From the NCBI RefSeq assembly GCF_041435355.1, contig NZ_CP108442.1:4393501-4457500 (forward strand): a DNA stretch of 64,000 bases, in the 5' to 3' direction. Each line of letters begins with the position of its first letter. Within the stretch, counting starts at the first letter, position 1. This stretch comes from Streptomyces sp. NBC_01276 (GTDB lineage Bacteria; Actinomycetota; Actinomycetes; Streptomycetales; Streptomycetaceae). This document shows, piece after piece, positions 44,286-51,600 of the stretch. Under the pieces are notes generated by a model. The model was not told the DNA's origin. It saw only the letters and a program-made list of their open reading frames with translations, and did not search any database. A program made the translations under genes and the position numbers.

Positions 44286-45205
44286 CATCGGCAGCCGAGG
44301 ACGTCCTCGGGCCGGGCCCCGCGCCCCAGTCCGCCGGCAAGGTGAAGGCCTTCCTGCGGCTCGTGATGATCGAGCACTCGGTCTTCGCGCTGCCCTTCGC
44401 CTACATCGCCGCCTTCACCGCGATGTTCCGGCTGGACGGGCGCGTGCACTGGAGGGAGCTGCTGCTCGTCACCGTGTGCATGGTGGGCCTGCGGACCTTC
44501 GCCATGGCCGCGAACCGGATCATCGACCGCGAGATCGACGCCCGCAACCCGCGTACCGCGGGGCGCGAGCTGGTCACCGGCGCGGTGTCCGTGCGGTCCG
44601 CGTGGACCGGGGCCGGGGTCGCGCTCGTGGTGTTCCTCGGCTCGGCGGCGCTGCTGAACCCGCTGTGCCTGGCGCTCGCGCCGGTCGCCGTCGTCCCGAT
44701 GGTGGTCTACCCGTACGGCAAGCGGTTCACGGACTTCCCGCACGCCATCCTGGGCCTGGCCCAGGCGATGGGGCCGATCGGCGCCTGGCTCGCCGTCACG
44801 GGCGAGTGGTCCTGGGAGGCCGTGGTCCTCGGCCTCGCCGTCGGCGTGTGGATCGGCGGCTTCGACCTGATCTTCGGCTGCCAGGACGTGGCCGCGGACC
44901 GGGCGGAGGGCGTCAAGTCCGTCCCGGCCCGCTTCGGGGTCCCGGCGGCCCTGTGGGGCGCCCGCGGCGCCCACGTCGTCACCACGGCCCTGCTGGTCTG
45001 GTACGCGCTGCTCACCGACGCGGGCCCGCTGTTCTGGTTCGGGCTGCTGGTCGTCGTGGCGGCCTTCTGCTACGAGCACACCATCGTCAGGCCGCACGAC
45101 CTGTCCCGCCTGAACCGGGCCTTCTTCACCGTCAACGGCTTCATCGGGATCGCCCTGTTCGTGTGTGCGTTGCTGGATCTGGTGGTGCGGGGTCTGACGC
45201 TCTAG
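44282..45205 (+). CDS. mqnP: UbiA-family prenyltransferase, menaquinone biosynthesis (MqnP)
   Basis: 307 residues with about eight membrane helices. Both aspartate motifs are present: NRIIDREID (NxxxDxxxD) near 80 and the second DVAADRAEG near 209 for Mg-prenyl diphosphate. It attaches the isoprenoid tail to the naphthoate acceptor at the membrane. ATGA overlap with the preceding gene. Assignment to the futalosine branch follows from the UbiD-type, UbiX-type and MqnE neighbours. Confidence 0.9.
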   Translation: MTSAAEDVLGPGPAPQSAGKVKAFLRLVMIEHSVFALPFAYIAAFTAMFRLDGRVHWRELLLVTVCMVGLRTFAMAANRIIDREIDARNPRTAGRELVTGAVSVRSAWTGAGVALVVFLGSAALLNPLCLALAPVAVVPMVVYPYGKRFTDFPHAILGLAQAMGPIGAWLAVTGEWSWEAVVLGLAVGVWIGGFDLIFGCQDVAADRAEGVKSVPARFGVPAALWGARGAHVVTTALLVWYALLTDAGPLFWFGLLVVVAAFCYEHTIVRPHDLSRLNRAFFTVNGFIGIALFVCALLDLVVRGLTL

Positions 45206-45249
45206 CCGGCGTGCGGCCTGTCGCCGGGTGCTCGGACAGGGAGGCCGAC

Positions 45250-45399
45250 ATGACCGTTTCGGACAGCGAGCGTCCGCACTCGCAGCTCAGCCGGTTCGAG
45301 GACATCCCGCACGGCGGGGCGGTCGTCGTCGAGGCGGGCATCGGCAAGCTGACGGTCGAGACCGCGGAGCTCCCCGTGGACCCGGGTACGGCCGGCTGA
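45250..45399 (+). CDS. Small ORF of 49 residues downstream of mqnP
   Basis: ATG at 45250 with GGGAGG 5 nt upstream, a strong ribosome binding site. The product, MTVSDSERPHSQLSRFEDI followed by PHGGAVVVEAGIGKLTVETAELPVDPGTAG, is acidic, soluble and lacks a signal or helix. No homologue known to me. It sits 44 bp after mqnP, and its end abuts the convergent rhomboid gene. It may be a real small protein or a chance frame; the strong translation signal favours real. Confidence 0.45.
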   Translation: MTVSDSERPHSQLSRFEDIPHGGAVVVEAGIGKLTVETAELPVDPGTAG

Positions 45400-45403
45400 T
45401 CCG

Positions 45404-45997
45404 TCAGGAGGCCCGGGGCGGGCGGCGGAAGAACAGGGCCGTCGCGATGCCCGAGGCCAGGCCGCACAGGTGGCCCTGCCAGCTGACGGTGGTGTCGGTC
45501 GGCAGGACGCCGACCACGATCGTGGTGCCCCAGACGGCGGCGACGCCCAGGGCGACGGCGATGCCGAGGGCCCGGCGCTCCACGAAGCCGCGCACCAGCA
45601 GGTAGCCGAAGAGTCCGAAGACCAGGCCGGAGGCGCCGGCCGTGATGGTGTTCGGGGCCGCGGTCAGCCAGACGCCGAGGCCGTCCGCCAGGATGATCAG
45701 GGCGCACACCGCGAGGAAGCGGCGGATCCCGGACAGGGCCGTGACGAAGCCGAGGATCAGCAGCGGGACGCTGTTGGCGGCGACGTGGGCGAAGCCGAAG
45801 TGCAGGAAGGGCGCGAAGAGGATGCCGCTCAGGCCGCCGGGGTCGCGGGCGGGTATCCCGTACGCGTCGAGCGCGTGGCCGGTGACGAGGTCGACCGCCT
45901 CGACCGCCCACAACAGGGCCACCCAGCCGAGCATCAGCCGGGCCGCGGCCCTGGCCCGGTCCGTCTGTGACCAGGTCTCTTCGGTCATCGTGTTCAT
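45404..45997 (-). CDS. Rhomboid-family intramembrane serine protease
   Basis: 197 residues from the ATG at 45997 (MNTMTEETWS), with GAGGGG 8 nt upstream; a longer version from 46021 is open. Six membrane helices with the rhomboid active site: H71-x-x-x-N75 in FAHVAANS, GASGLVFG with Ser123, and the catalytic His176 in SWQGHLCGLASG. It cleaves membrane proteins within the bilayer; the target is unknown. Located between mqnP and the divergent ubiX-type gene. Confidence 0.92.
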   Translation of the reverse strand: MNTMTEETWSQTDRARAAARLMLGWVALLWAVEAVDLVTGHALDAYGIPARDPGGLSGILFAPFLHFGFAHVAANSVPLLILGFVTALSGIRRFLAVCALIILADGLGVWLTAAPNTITAGASGLVFGLFGYLLVRGFVERRALGIAVALGVAAVWGTTIVVGVLPTDTTVSWQGHLCGLASGIATALFFRRPPRAS

Positions 45998-46084
45998 GTA
46001 CGTCCCCTCGCGCCGTCCCACGCCCCGGGACGTGCGGTCACCTTACCGAGTGCCTTCGCTCCGTGGCCGGATAGTCTCGGAGCT

Positions 46085-46768
46085 ATGACAGAGCGCAAGC
46101 GCACCCCGTGGGTGGTCGGGGTTTCCGGGGCCTCCGGGACGCCGTACGCGGCGGCGGTGGTCCGTGGGCTGCTGGCGGCGGGCGAGGACGTGGACCTGGT
46201 GGTCAGCCGTGCCTCGCGGCTGACCCTGCTGGACGAGACGGGGATCGCCTTCCGGGACGCGCACTGGCGCGACGACCTCGCCGAGTGGCTGGGCCGGGGG
46301 GCCGACGGGAAGCCGGGCACCTTCCGGGTGCCGGATCTGGACGCCGTCCGGTACTGGGGGGCGGGGGACCTCGCGGCCGGTCCGAGCTCGGGCTCGTACC
46401 CCGTGAAGGGGATGCTGGTCGTCCCCGCGTCCACGGCGTGCGTGGCGGGTGTGGCGCTGGGACTGTCGAAGGACCTGCTCCAGCGCGTCGCGAGCGTGAC
46501 GCTCAAGGAGCGGCGCCGACTGGTGGTCGCGGTGCGGGAGACCCCGCTGAACGGGCAGACGCTCAGGCATCTGGTGGCGCTGGACGAGGCGGGCGCGATC
46601 GTGCTGCCCGCCTCTCCGGCGTTCTACGCGGGTGCGACGCACATCCAGGACCTGGTGGATTTCGTCGCGGGGCGGGTGCTGGACGCGGCAGGTGTGCCGC
46701 ACCGGCTGTACCGCCGTTGGGAGGGGGAGCTTGGCGCAGCCCGCCCCTCTGGCCAGTCCGGTGACTAG
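46085..46768 (+). CDS. UbiX-family flavin prenyltransferase, menaquinone pathway
   Basis: 227 residues. N-terminal VVGVSGASGTPYAAAVVRGL binds FMN; the PSSGSYPVKGMLVVPASTACVAGVALGLSKDLLQRVA and LKERRRLVVAVRETPLN segments are UbiX signatures. It makes prenyl-FMN, the cofactor the UbiD-type decarboxylase needs; MqnM is a name used in the futalosine route. Its 3' end overlaps the convergent 44-residue gene by 3 nt. Confidence 0.92.
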   Translation: MTERKRTPWVVGVSGASGTPYAAAVVRGLLAAGEDVDLVVSRASRLTLLDETGIAFRDAHWRDDLAEWLGRGADGKPGTFRVPDLDAVRYWGAGDLAAGPSSGSYPVKGMLVVPASTACVAGVALGLSKDLLQRVASVTLKERRRLVVAVRETPLNGQTLRHLVALDEAGAIVLPASPAFYAGATHIQDLVDFVAGRVLDAAGVPHRLYRRWEGELGAARPSGQSGD

Positions 46769-46899
46769 CGCTTCTTGGCGCCGCGCGGCTTACGGGTCTT
46801 GTCGACGCGGTGCGCGGCGGACGGCTGGTCGGTGCGGGATCGGTTGGCCAGCTCCTGGAGCTGTCGCATGTGCGCGTAGGCCATCTCGATCGTGTACAC
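46765..46899 (-). CDS. Very basic 44-residue protein
   Basis: GTG at 46899, preceded by AGGAG, giving VYTIEMAYAHMRQLQELANR followed by SRTDQPSAAHRVDKTRKPRGAKKR. It starts as an amphipathic helix and ends strongly basic, like RNA-binding or ribosome-associated small proteins; it could bind nucleic acid (inference). The frame also extends upstream (FT before the GTG). Divergent from the Lrp-family gene; convergent with the ubiX-type gene. Coding status is likely but not certain. Confidence 0.55.
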   Translation of the reverse strand: MYTIEMAYAHMRQLQELANRSRTDQPSAAHRVDKTRKPRGAKKR

Positions 46900-46943
46900 G
46901 GTGAACCACTCCTGAAGATCGTCATTGATCTGTTGAAAGATTT

Positions 46944-46981
46944 CACAGGGTGTTGACCCTGTGCGCCTTTGATTCTATACC
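46944..46981 (+). promoter_or_regulatory. Promoter of the Lrp gene with overlapping inverted repeat
   Basis: TTGACC at 46953..46958 and TATACC at 46976..46981 are separated by 17 nt, a good sigma-70-like match. A CACAGGG/CCCTGTG repeat (46944..46950 with 46957..46963) overlaps the -35 and is a candidate autoregulatory site. Confidence 0.6.
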
Positions 46982-47021
46982 TAGACTTGCAGTAACGCCG
47001 AATAATGGAAGGCTCCACGTA

Positions 47022-47477
47022 ATGGACACGGTGGACAGGCAGCTCATCCAGGCACTTCGCGAGAACGGTCGTGCCTCGTATGCGGAGCTGGGCCGTCTCG
47101 TGGGCCTCTCCGGCCCCAGCGTCACCGACCGCATCAACCGTCTGGAGACGGCCGGTGTGATCACCGGCTACCGCGCGACCGTGGACTCGGCCTCGCTCGG
47201 TCTGGGCGTCACCGCGCTGATCGGCATCTCCCTCTCCGACGCCGCGGACCACGAGGACGTGGCGCGCCGGCTGCGCGACCTGGCGGAGATCGAGGACTGC
47301 TGGTTCATCGCCGGCGACGACTCCTTCATGCTCAAGGTCCGCGCCAGCGACGTCGACGGCCTGGAGAAGATCATCCGGAAGCTCTCCGGCACCAAGGGCG
47401 TCTCGCGCACCCGCACCACCATCGTGCTCTCCACGAAGTGGGAGAACCGGGTCGGGGAGCTGCCCGAGGAGGGCTGA
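47022..47477 (+). CDS. Lrp/AsnC-family transcriptional regulator
   Basis: 151 residues from the ATG at 47022 with GGAAGG 8 nt upstream. The helix-turn-helix is MDTVDRQLIQALRENGRASYAELGRLVGLSGPSVTDRINRLE. The C-terminal RAM domain (FIAGDDSFMLKVRASDVDGLEKIIRKLSGTKGVSRTRTTIVLST) binds amino acids or related ligands. Next to mqnE; may regulate it or be global. An inverted repeat overlaps its own promoter, consistent with autoregulation. Confidence 0.93.
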   Translation: MDTVDRQLIQALRENGRASYAELGRLVGLSGPSVTDRINRLETAGVITGYRATVDSASLGLGVTALIGISLSDAADHEDVARRLRDLAEIEDCWFIAGDDSFMLKVRASDVDGLEKIIRKLSGTKGVSRTRTTIVLSTKWENRVGELPEEG

Positions 47478-47532
47478 GAGTACGGTGGGTGGCGGTTGCA
47501 CGCAGGACGGGACACATAGAGGAGACACCGGC

Positions 47533-48696
47533 ATGGACGCTGGGCTCAAGCGCGAGCTGGAGGAGAAGGTCCGCTCCGGCGAGCGGCTGACGCGGGAGGA
47601 CGGCATCGCCCTCTACGAGTCGGACGACCTGGCCTGGCTGGGCGGTCTCGCCCACGAGGTGCGCACGCGCAAGAACGGTGACGTCGTCCACTTCAACGTC
47701 AACCGCCACCTCAACATGACGAACGTCTGCACCGCCTCGTGCGCGTACTGCTCGTTCCAGCGCAAGCCGGGCGAGAAGGACGCGTACACGATGCGCATCG
47801 AGGAGGCCGTCCGCCTGGCCAAGGCCATGGAGAACGAGAACCTCACCGAGCTGCACATCGTCAACGGCCTGCACCCCACCCTGCCGTGGCGGTACTACCC
47901 GCGCTCGCTGTCCGCCCTCAAGGAGGCGCTGCCGAACGTCTCGCTGAAGGCGTTCACGGCCACCGAGATCCACCACTTCGAGACGATCTCCGGTCTCTCG
48001 GCCTCCGAGATCCTGGACGAGCTGATCGAGGCCGGGCTGGAGTCGCTCACCGGCGGCGGCGCGGAGATCTTCGACTGGGAGGTCCGCCAGCACATCGTGG
48101 ACCACCGCACCCACTGGGAAGACTGGTCGCGCATCCACCGCCTGGCGCACGAGAAGGGGCTCAAGACCCCGAGCACCATGCTCTACGGGCACATCGAGGA
48201 GCCGCGCCACCGCGTGGACCACGTGCTGCGGCTGCGCGAGCTCCAGGACGAGACCGGCGGCTTCCAGGTCTTCATCCCGCTGCGCTACCAGCACGACTTC
48301 GTGGACATGCAGGACGGCAAGGTCCGCAACAAGCTCCAGGCGCGCACGACGATGGCGACCGGCGCCGAGGCCCTCAAGACCTTCGCGGTCTCGCGCCTGC
48401 TCTTCGACAACGTGCCGCACGTGAAGGTCTTCTGGGTGATGCACGGCGTGCAGACCGCCCAGCTCGCGCTGCAGCACGGTGCGGACGACATGGACGGCTC
48501 GGTCGTCGAGTACAAGATCACGCACGACGCGGACAACTACGGCACCCCGAACAAGCTGGGCCGCGACGACCTCCTGGAGCTGATCCGCGAGGCGGGCTTC
48601 CGCCCGGTCGAGCGCAACACGCGCTACGAGGTCATCCGCGAGTACCCCGGTCCCGACGCCGGCCTGCGCGAGACCCCGCAGGCGATGCGCGTCTGA
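47533..48696 (+). CDS. mqnE: Aminofutalosine synthase MqnE (radical SAM)
   Basis: 387 residues, ATG at 47533 with GAGGAG 8 nt upstream. The radical SAM cluster C66-x3-C70-x2-C73 lies in VCTASCAYCSF. MqnE joins a radical adduct of S-adenosylmethionine and the 3-[(1-carboxyvinyl)oxy]benzoate to form aminofutalosine, the first committed step of the futalosine menaquinone route. The segments HFNVNRHLNMTNVC and GLESLTGGGAEIFDWEVR are typical of MqnE rather than MqnC. Followed by a classical terminator. Confidence 0.95.
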   Translation: MDAGLKRELEEKVRSGERLTREDGIALYESDDLAWLGGLAHEVRTRKNGDVVHFNVNRHLNMTNVCTASCAYCSFQRKPGEKDAYTMRIEEAVRLAKAMENENLTELHIVNGLHPTLPWRYYPRSLSALKEALPNVSLKAFTATEIHHFETISGLSASEILDELIEAGLESLTGGGAEIFDWEVRQHIVDHRTHWEDWSRIHRLAHEKGLKTPSTMLYGHIEEPRHRVDHVLRLRELQDETGGFQVFIPLRYQHDFVDMQDGKVRNKLQARTTMATGAEALKTFAVSRLLFDNVPHVKVFWVMHGVQTAQLALQHGADDMDGSVVEYKITHDADNYGTPNKLGRDDLLELIREAGFRPVERNTRYEVIREYPGPDAGLRETPQAMRV

Positions 48697-48718
48697 GGTT
48701 CCGCTCCCGCGCGTGATG

Positions 48719-48748
48719 AGCCCCGGTCCCCCGCGGACCGGGGCTTTT
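48719..48748 (+). terminator. Rho-independent terminator after mqnE
   Basis: A perfect 11-bp stem (48719..48729 with 48735..48745), 5-nt loop and TTTT tail lie 23 bp after the mqnE stop. One of the few canonical U-tailed terminators in the window. Confidence 0.85.
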
Positions 48749-48787
48749 GCGTTGCCCGAGAGGGTGAGTAATGACTACTATTCAGTG

Positions 48788-49312
48788 ATGACCCTTACTT
48801 TCACCTTCGACCCGGTGGTCGATCCCGCCCTGCGCGACGGCCTCGCCGAGCTGTGGACCGAGGTCTCCAACGCGGGCGGCGCGGTCGGCTTCGTACCGCC
48901 CGTCACCCGCGACGTCATCCGGCCGGAGCTGGTCAAGCACCTCGCCGCCATGGCCGAGGGCCGCCACCGGCTGCTGGTGGGGCACGACGAGCGGGGCCGG
49001 GTCGCGGCCGCCGCGTTCCTCGCCCTCAACACGCACCGGTTGCAGACGCACTGGGTCTGGGCGTACACCGTCATGGTCGGCCCCGCCCTCCAGGGCCGCG
49101 GCGCCGGCCGGGAGCTGATGGCCGCCCTCGCCGACGCGGCGCGCTCGCTGGAGGGGATCGAGGCCATCCGCCTCTCCTGCCGCGGCGGCCTCGGGCTGGA
49201 GCACTTCTACGCGGCGTGCGGCTACAAGGAGGTCGGACGCGTCCCCGACGCCATCCGCGTGGCCCCGGGCGACGACCGCGACGACATCACCATGCTGCTG
49301 CCGCTGCACTGA
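48788..49312 (+). CDS. GNAT-family N-acetyltransferase
   Basis: 174 residues from the ATG at 48788 (MTLTFTFDPVVDPALRDGL). Motif A is TVMVGPALQGRGAGRELMAALADAARS, the acetyl-CoA pocket; the late LEHFYAACGYKEVGRVPDAIR is motif B. It follows a transcription terminator, so it is a separate unit from mqnE. Substrate unknown. Confidence 0.85.
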   Translation: MTLTFTFDPVVDPALRDGLAELWTEVSNAGGAVGFVPPVTRDVIRPELVKHLAAMAEGRHRLLVGHDERGRVAAAAFLALNTHRLQTHWVWAYTVMVGPALQGRGAGRELMAALADAARSLEGIEAIRLSCRGGLGLEHFYAACGYKEVGRVPDAIRVAPGDDRDDITMLLPLH

Positions 49313-49419
49313 CCGGCGGGGGAGTCCGGCGGGCGACCCCGGCGGGCCGGAGCGGGGGCCCGGCGTGCTTCACTGGTGAGGCACGTGCCGCCGTAGACGA
49401 CGAGAGAGAAGGGGTCACC

Positions 49420-49728
49420 GTGTCCCTCAAGCCGAGCGCGACGATCCGCTACACCGCGATGCGCCTGGGCATCTTCGTCGGATGCCTGGTCCTGGTCGCC
49501 GTCCTGGTCAACGTGGGCTGGGTGCCCGCCGGTCTGGGCGACGCCAACCCCGCCTGGGTCGTGCTGCTCGCCCTGGTGCTCTCCGCCCCGCTCTCCTTCA
49601 TCCTGCTGCGCAAGCAGCGTGACGAGATGTCCGAGCAGATCGCGGGACGCGTCGCGGGTGCGAAGGACAAGCTCGCCGCGAACCGCAACCAGGAGGACGC
49701 GGCCGACGACGCCGCCCGCGTGAGCTGA
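49420..49728 (+). CDS. DUF4229-type small membrane protein
   Basis: 102 residues from the GTG at 49420, with AGAAGGGG upstream. Two membrane helices (RLGIFVGCLVLVAVLVNVGWVPAG and AWVVLLALVLSAPLSFILLRKQR) followed by a charged tail (SEQIAGRVAGAKDKLAANRNQEDAADDAAR), matching the DUF4229 family, of unknown function. Follows the GNAT gene by about 107 bp on the same strand. A terminator-like hairpin ends it. Confidence 0.8.
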   Translation: MSLKPSATIRYTAMRLGIFVGCLVLVAVLVNVGWVPAGLGDANPAWVVLLALVLSAPLSFILLRKQRDEMSEQIAGRVAGAKDKLAANRNQEDAADDAARVS

Positions 49729-49790
49729 CGGGAGCCCGTGGGCTTCCTCACACACCGAACGCGCCGAACTCCACCGAACCGCACCGAACC

Positions 49791-49827
49791 GCCCCAGCAC
49801 CGGGAACACCCCCTGGTCCGCTGGGGC
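49791..49827 (+). terminator. Hairpin terminator after the DUF4229 gene
   Basis: An 8-bp stem (49791..49798 with 49820..49827) around a longer loop, then TT. It insulates the Cys-leader/symporter unit that begins at 49884. Confidence 0.55.
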
Positions 49828-49883
49828 TTCGGCATGTCCGGGGGAGTGTGCTCCGCTCCCGTGCGAGCTCGACTCAAAGTACG

Positions 49884-49916
49884 CCTTTGAGATTCTCAAA
49901 GGAGAAGTGTTAGCGT
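49884..49916 (+). promoter_or_regulatory. Palindromic operator and promoter of the leader-symporter unit
   Basis: CCTTTGAGATTCTCAAAGG (49884..49902) is a perfect 19-nt palindrome with a 3-nt centre. It contains a possible -35 (TTGAGA, 49887..49892), 18 nt from a -10-like TAGCGT (49911..49916). Transcription would start near the ATG at 49924, giving a leaderless mRNA. Elements seen; roles inferred. Confidence 0.6.
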
Positions 49917-49923
49917 GTTCAAC

Positions 49924-50031
49924 ATGTTGACCGTCGCAGCGCACCCGATGACCGTGAGCGTCCCGCTCGTGTCACGCCTGCACGTCGACCTCTGCCGCCG
50001 CGTGTCCGCGGCCTGTTGCTGTTGCCGCTGA
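49924..50031 (+). CDS. Poly-cysteine leader peptide (uORF) upstream of the symporter
   Basis: A 35-codon frame, ATG 49924 to TGA 50029..50031, with in-frame ATG at 49948 and GTG at 49969 as alternative starts. The C-terminus is RLHVDLCRRVSAACCCCR, i.e. four successive cysteine codons just before Arg and the stop. The R-x-HVDL-C-R-x-SA-C pattern matches the short actinobacterial leader peptides placed upstream of sulfur genes. Poly-Cys uORFs are known in mycobacteria as cysteine-responsive attenuators. Ribosome stalling on CCCC when Cys-tRNA is scarce would change expression of the downstream symporter (inference). Confidence 0.65.
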   Translation: MLTVAAHPMTVSVPLVSRLHVDLCRRVSAACCCCR

Positions 50032-50063
50032 TTCCCCTCGCCCCGTCGAGCCGAATCGATACA

Positions 50064-50104
50064 GCAGCAGTCCCCGGCCGGCCCGGCCCCTTTCCGGCTG
50101 CTGC
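50064..50104 (+). promoter_or_regulatory. Hairpin between leader ORF and symporter
   Basis: GCAGCAG (50064..50070) pairs with CTGCTGC (50098..50104) around a GC-rich centre that can form inner pairs. It lies 33 nt after the leader stop and could be the attenuator stem. The fold was judged by eye only. Confidence 0.4.
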
Positions 50105-50165
50105 CGCACCGCATCCCCCGCAGAAACCTTCCGCCTCCCCCGTGCGTCACCCCCGGAGAGTGTCC

Positions 50166-51500
50166 GTGTCCGCGTCCCCCCAGGCCCAGGCTCCCGCCAA
50201 GGCCTCGTTCAAGTTCCCGTTCTGGGCCCAGATAGTCGCCGGCCTCGCGTTCGGCGTCCTGTTCGGCTGGCTCGCCCGCAGCCAGGACATCAGCTGGCTC
50301 AAGACCACCCTCGAACAGGTCGGCGACATCTTCATCCAGCTGCTGAAGCTGGCCGTCGCGCCCCTCGTCTTCTTCGCGATCCTGGTGTCCATCACCAACC
50401 TCCGCAAGGTGAACAACGCCGCGCGGCTCGCCACCCGCACGCTGCTCTGGTTCATGATCACCTCGCTGATCGCGGTCGCCATCGGCCTGGCCATCGGCCT
50501 GCTGACCGACCCGGGCGCCGGCACCGGCCTCACCCCGGCCGACGGCAAGGAGCCCAAGCGGCACGGCTCCTGGATCGACTTCCTGACCGGCATCGTGCCG
50601 AAGGACATCATCACGCCGTTCACCGAGCTGAACGTCCTGCAGATCGTCTTCCTCGCCGCCGTCGCCGGCATCGCCGCCCTCCAGCTCGGCGGCAAGGCCC
50701 AGCCCGTCCTGAACCTGGCCGAGTCGGTCCTGGAACTCCTCCAGAAGGCCCTGTGGTGGGTCATCCGCCTCGCCCCGATCGGCACCGTCGGCCTCATCGG
50801 CACCGCCATCGCGAGCTACGGCTGGGACCTGATCGGCAAGTACGCCACCTTCACCGCCGACATCTACATCGGCTGCGCCCTGGTGATGTTCGGCGTCTAC
50901 CCGCTGCTCCTCGCGACGGTCGCCAAGGTCAACCCGGTCCAGTTCTTCAAGGGCGCCTGGCCCGCGATCCAGCTCGCCTTCGTCTCCCGCTCCTCGGTCG
51001 GCACCATGCCGGTCACCCAGAAGGTCACCGAGCGCCTCGGCGTCCCGAAGGAGTACGCCTCCTTCGCCGTCCCGTTCGGCGCCACGACCAAGATGGACGG
51101 CTGCGCCGCGATCTACCCGGCGCTCGCCGCGATCTTCATCGCGAACATCTTCGACGTGCAGCTGGGCATCAAGGAGTACCTGCTCATCGCGTTCGTCTCG
51201 GTCGTCGGCTCCGCCGCCACGGCCGGCCTCACCGGCGCGACCGTGATGCTGACCCTCACCCTCTCCACCCTGGGCCTGCCGCTGGCCGGCGTCGGCCTGC
51301 TGATGGCGATCGACCCGATCCTCGACATGATGCGCACCGCCACCAACGTGGCCGGCCAGGCGCTCGTCCCGGTCCTCGTCTCGGCCCGTGAGGGGATCCT
51401 GGACAAGGAGGCGTACGCCGCCGCCTCGTCCTCCCCGCTCGACGAGCCCGCCGCCGCCCCGGCCGCCGCCGAGCCGGCGAAGGTCCCCGTCGCGGCCTGA
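50166..51500 (+). CDS. Dicarboxylate/amino acid:cation symporter (DAACS family)
   Basis: 444 residues from the GTG at 50166, with GGAG 7 nt upstream. Typical DAACS/SLC1 membrane layout, with the family signatures FVSRSSVGTMPVTQK (hairpin 1), FGATTKMDGCAAIYPALAAIFIANIF (helix 7/8 motif) and NVAGQALVPVLVSARE near the end. DAACS carriers import C4-dicarboxylates, glutamate, alanine or cystine (TcyP type) with H+ or Na+. The poly-Cys leader upstream makes a cysteine, cystine or sulfur-linked substrate worth testing; family membership alone does not decide this. Confidence 0.9.
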   Translation: MSASPQAQAPAKASFKFPFWAQIVAGLAFGVLFGWLARSQDISWLKTTLEQVGDIFIQLLKLAVAPLVFFAILVSITNLRKVNNAARLATRTLLWFMITSLIAVAIGLAIGLLTDPGAGTGLTPADGKEPKRHGSWIDFLTGIVPKDIITPFTELNVLQIVFLAAVAGIAALQLGGKAQPVLNLAESVLELLQKALWWVIRLAPIGTVGLIGTAIASYGWDLIGKYATFTADIYIGCALVMFGVYPLLLATVAKVNPVQFFKGAWPAIQLAFVSRSSVGTMPVTQKVTERLGVPKEYASFAVPFGATTKMDGCAAIYPALAAIFIANIFDVQLGIKEYLLIAFVSVVGSAATAGLTGATVMLTLTLSTLGLPLAGVGLLMAIDPILDMMRTATNVAGQALVPVLVSAREGILDKEAYAAASSSPLDEPAAAPAAAEPAKVPVAA

Positions 51501-51513
51501 CGCGCACGCACCC

Positions 51514-51553
51514 GCCGCGGCCCCCGCCCCCGTCCGGGCGGGGGCCGCGGCGT
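51514..51553 (+). terminator. Hairpin terminator after the symporter gene
   Basis: A 17-bp perfect stem (51514..51530 with 51537..51553) with a 6-nt loop, between the symporter stop (51500) and the convergent sigma gene stop (51601). Confidence 0.8.
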
Positions 51554-51600
51554 TCGTGAAGGGACCGGCAGGGCCGGCGGGTTCGGCGGGCCCGGTGCCG

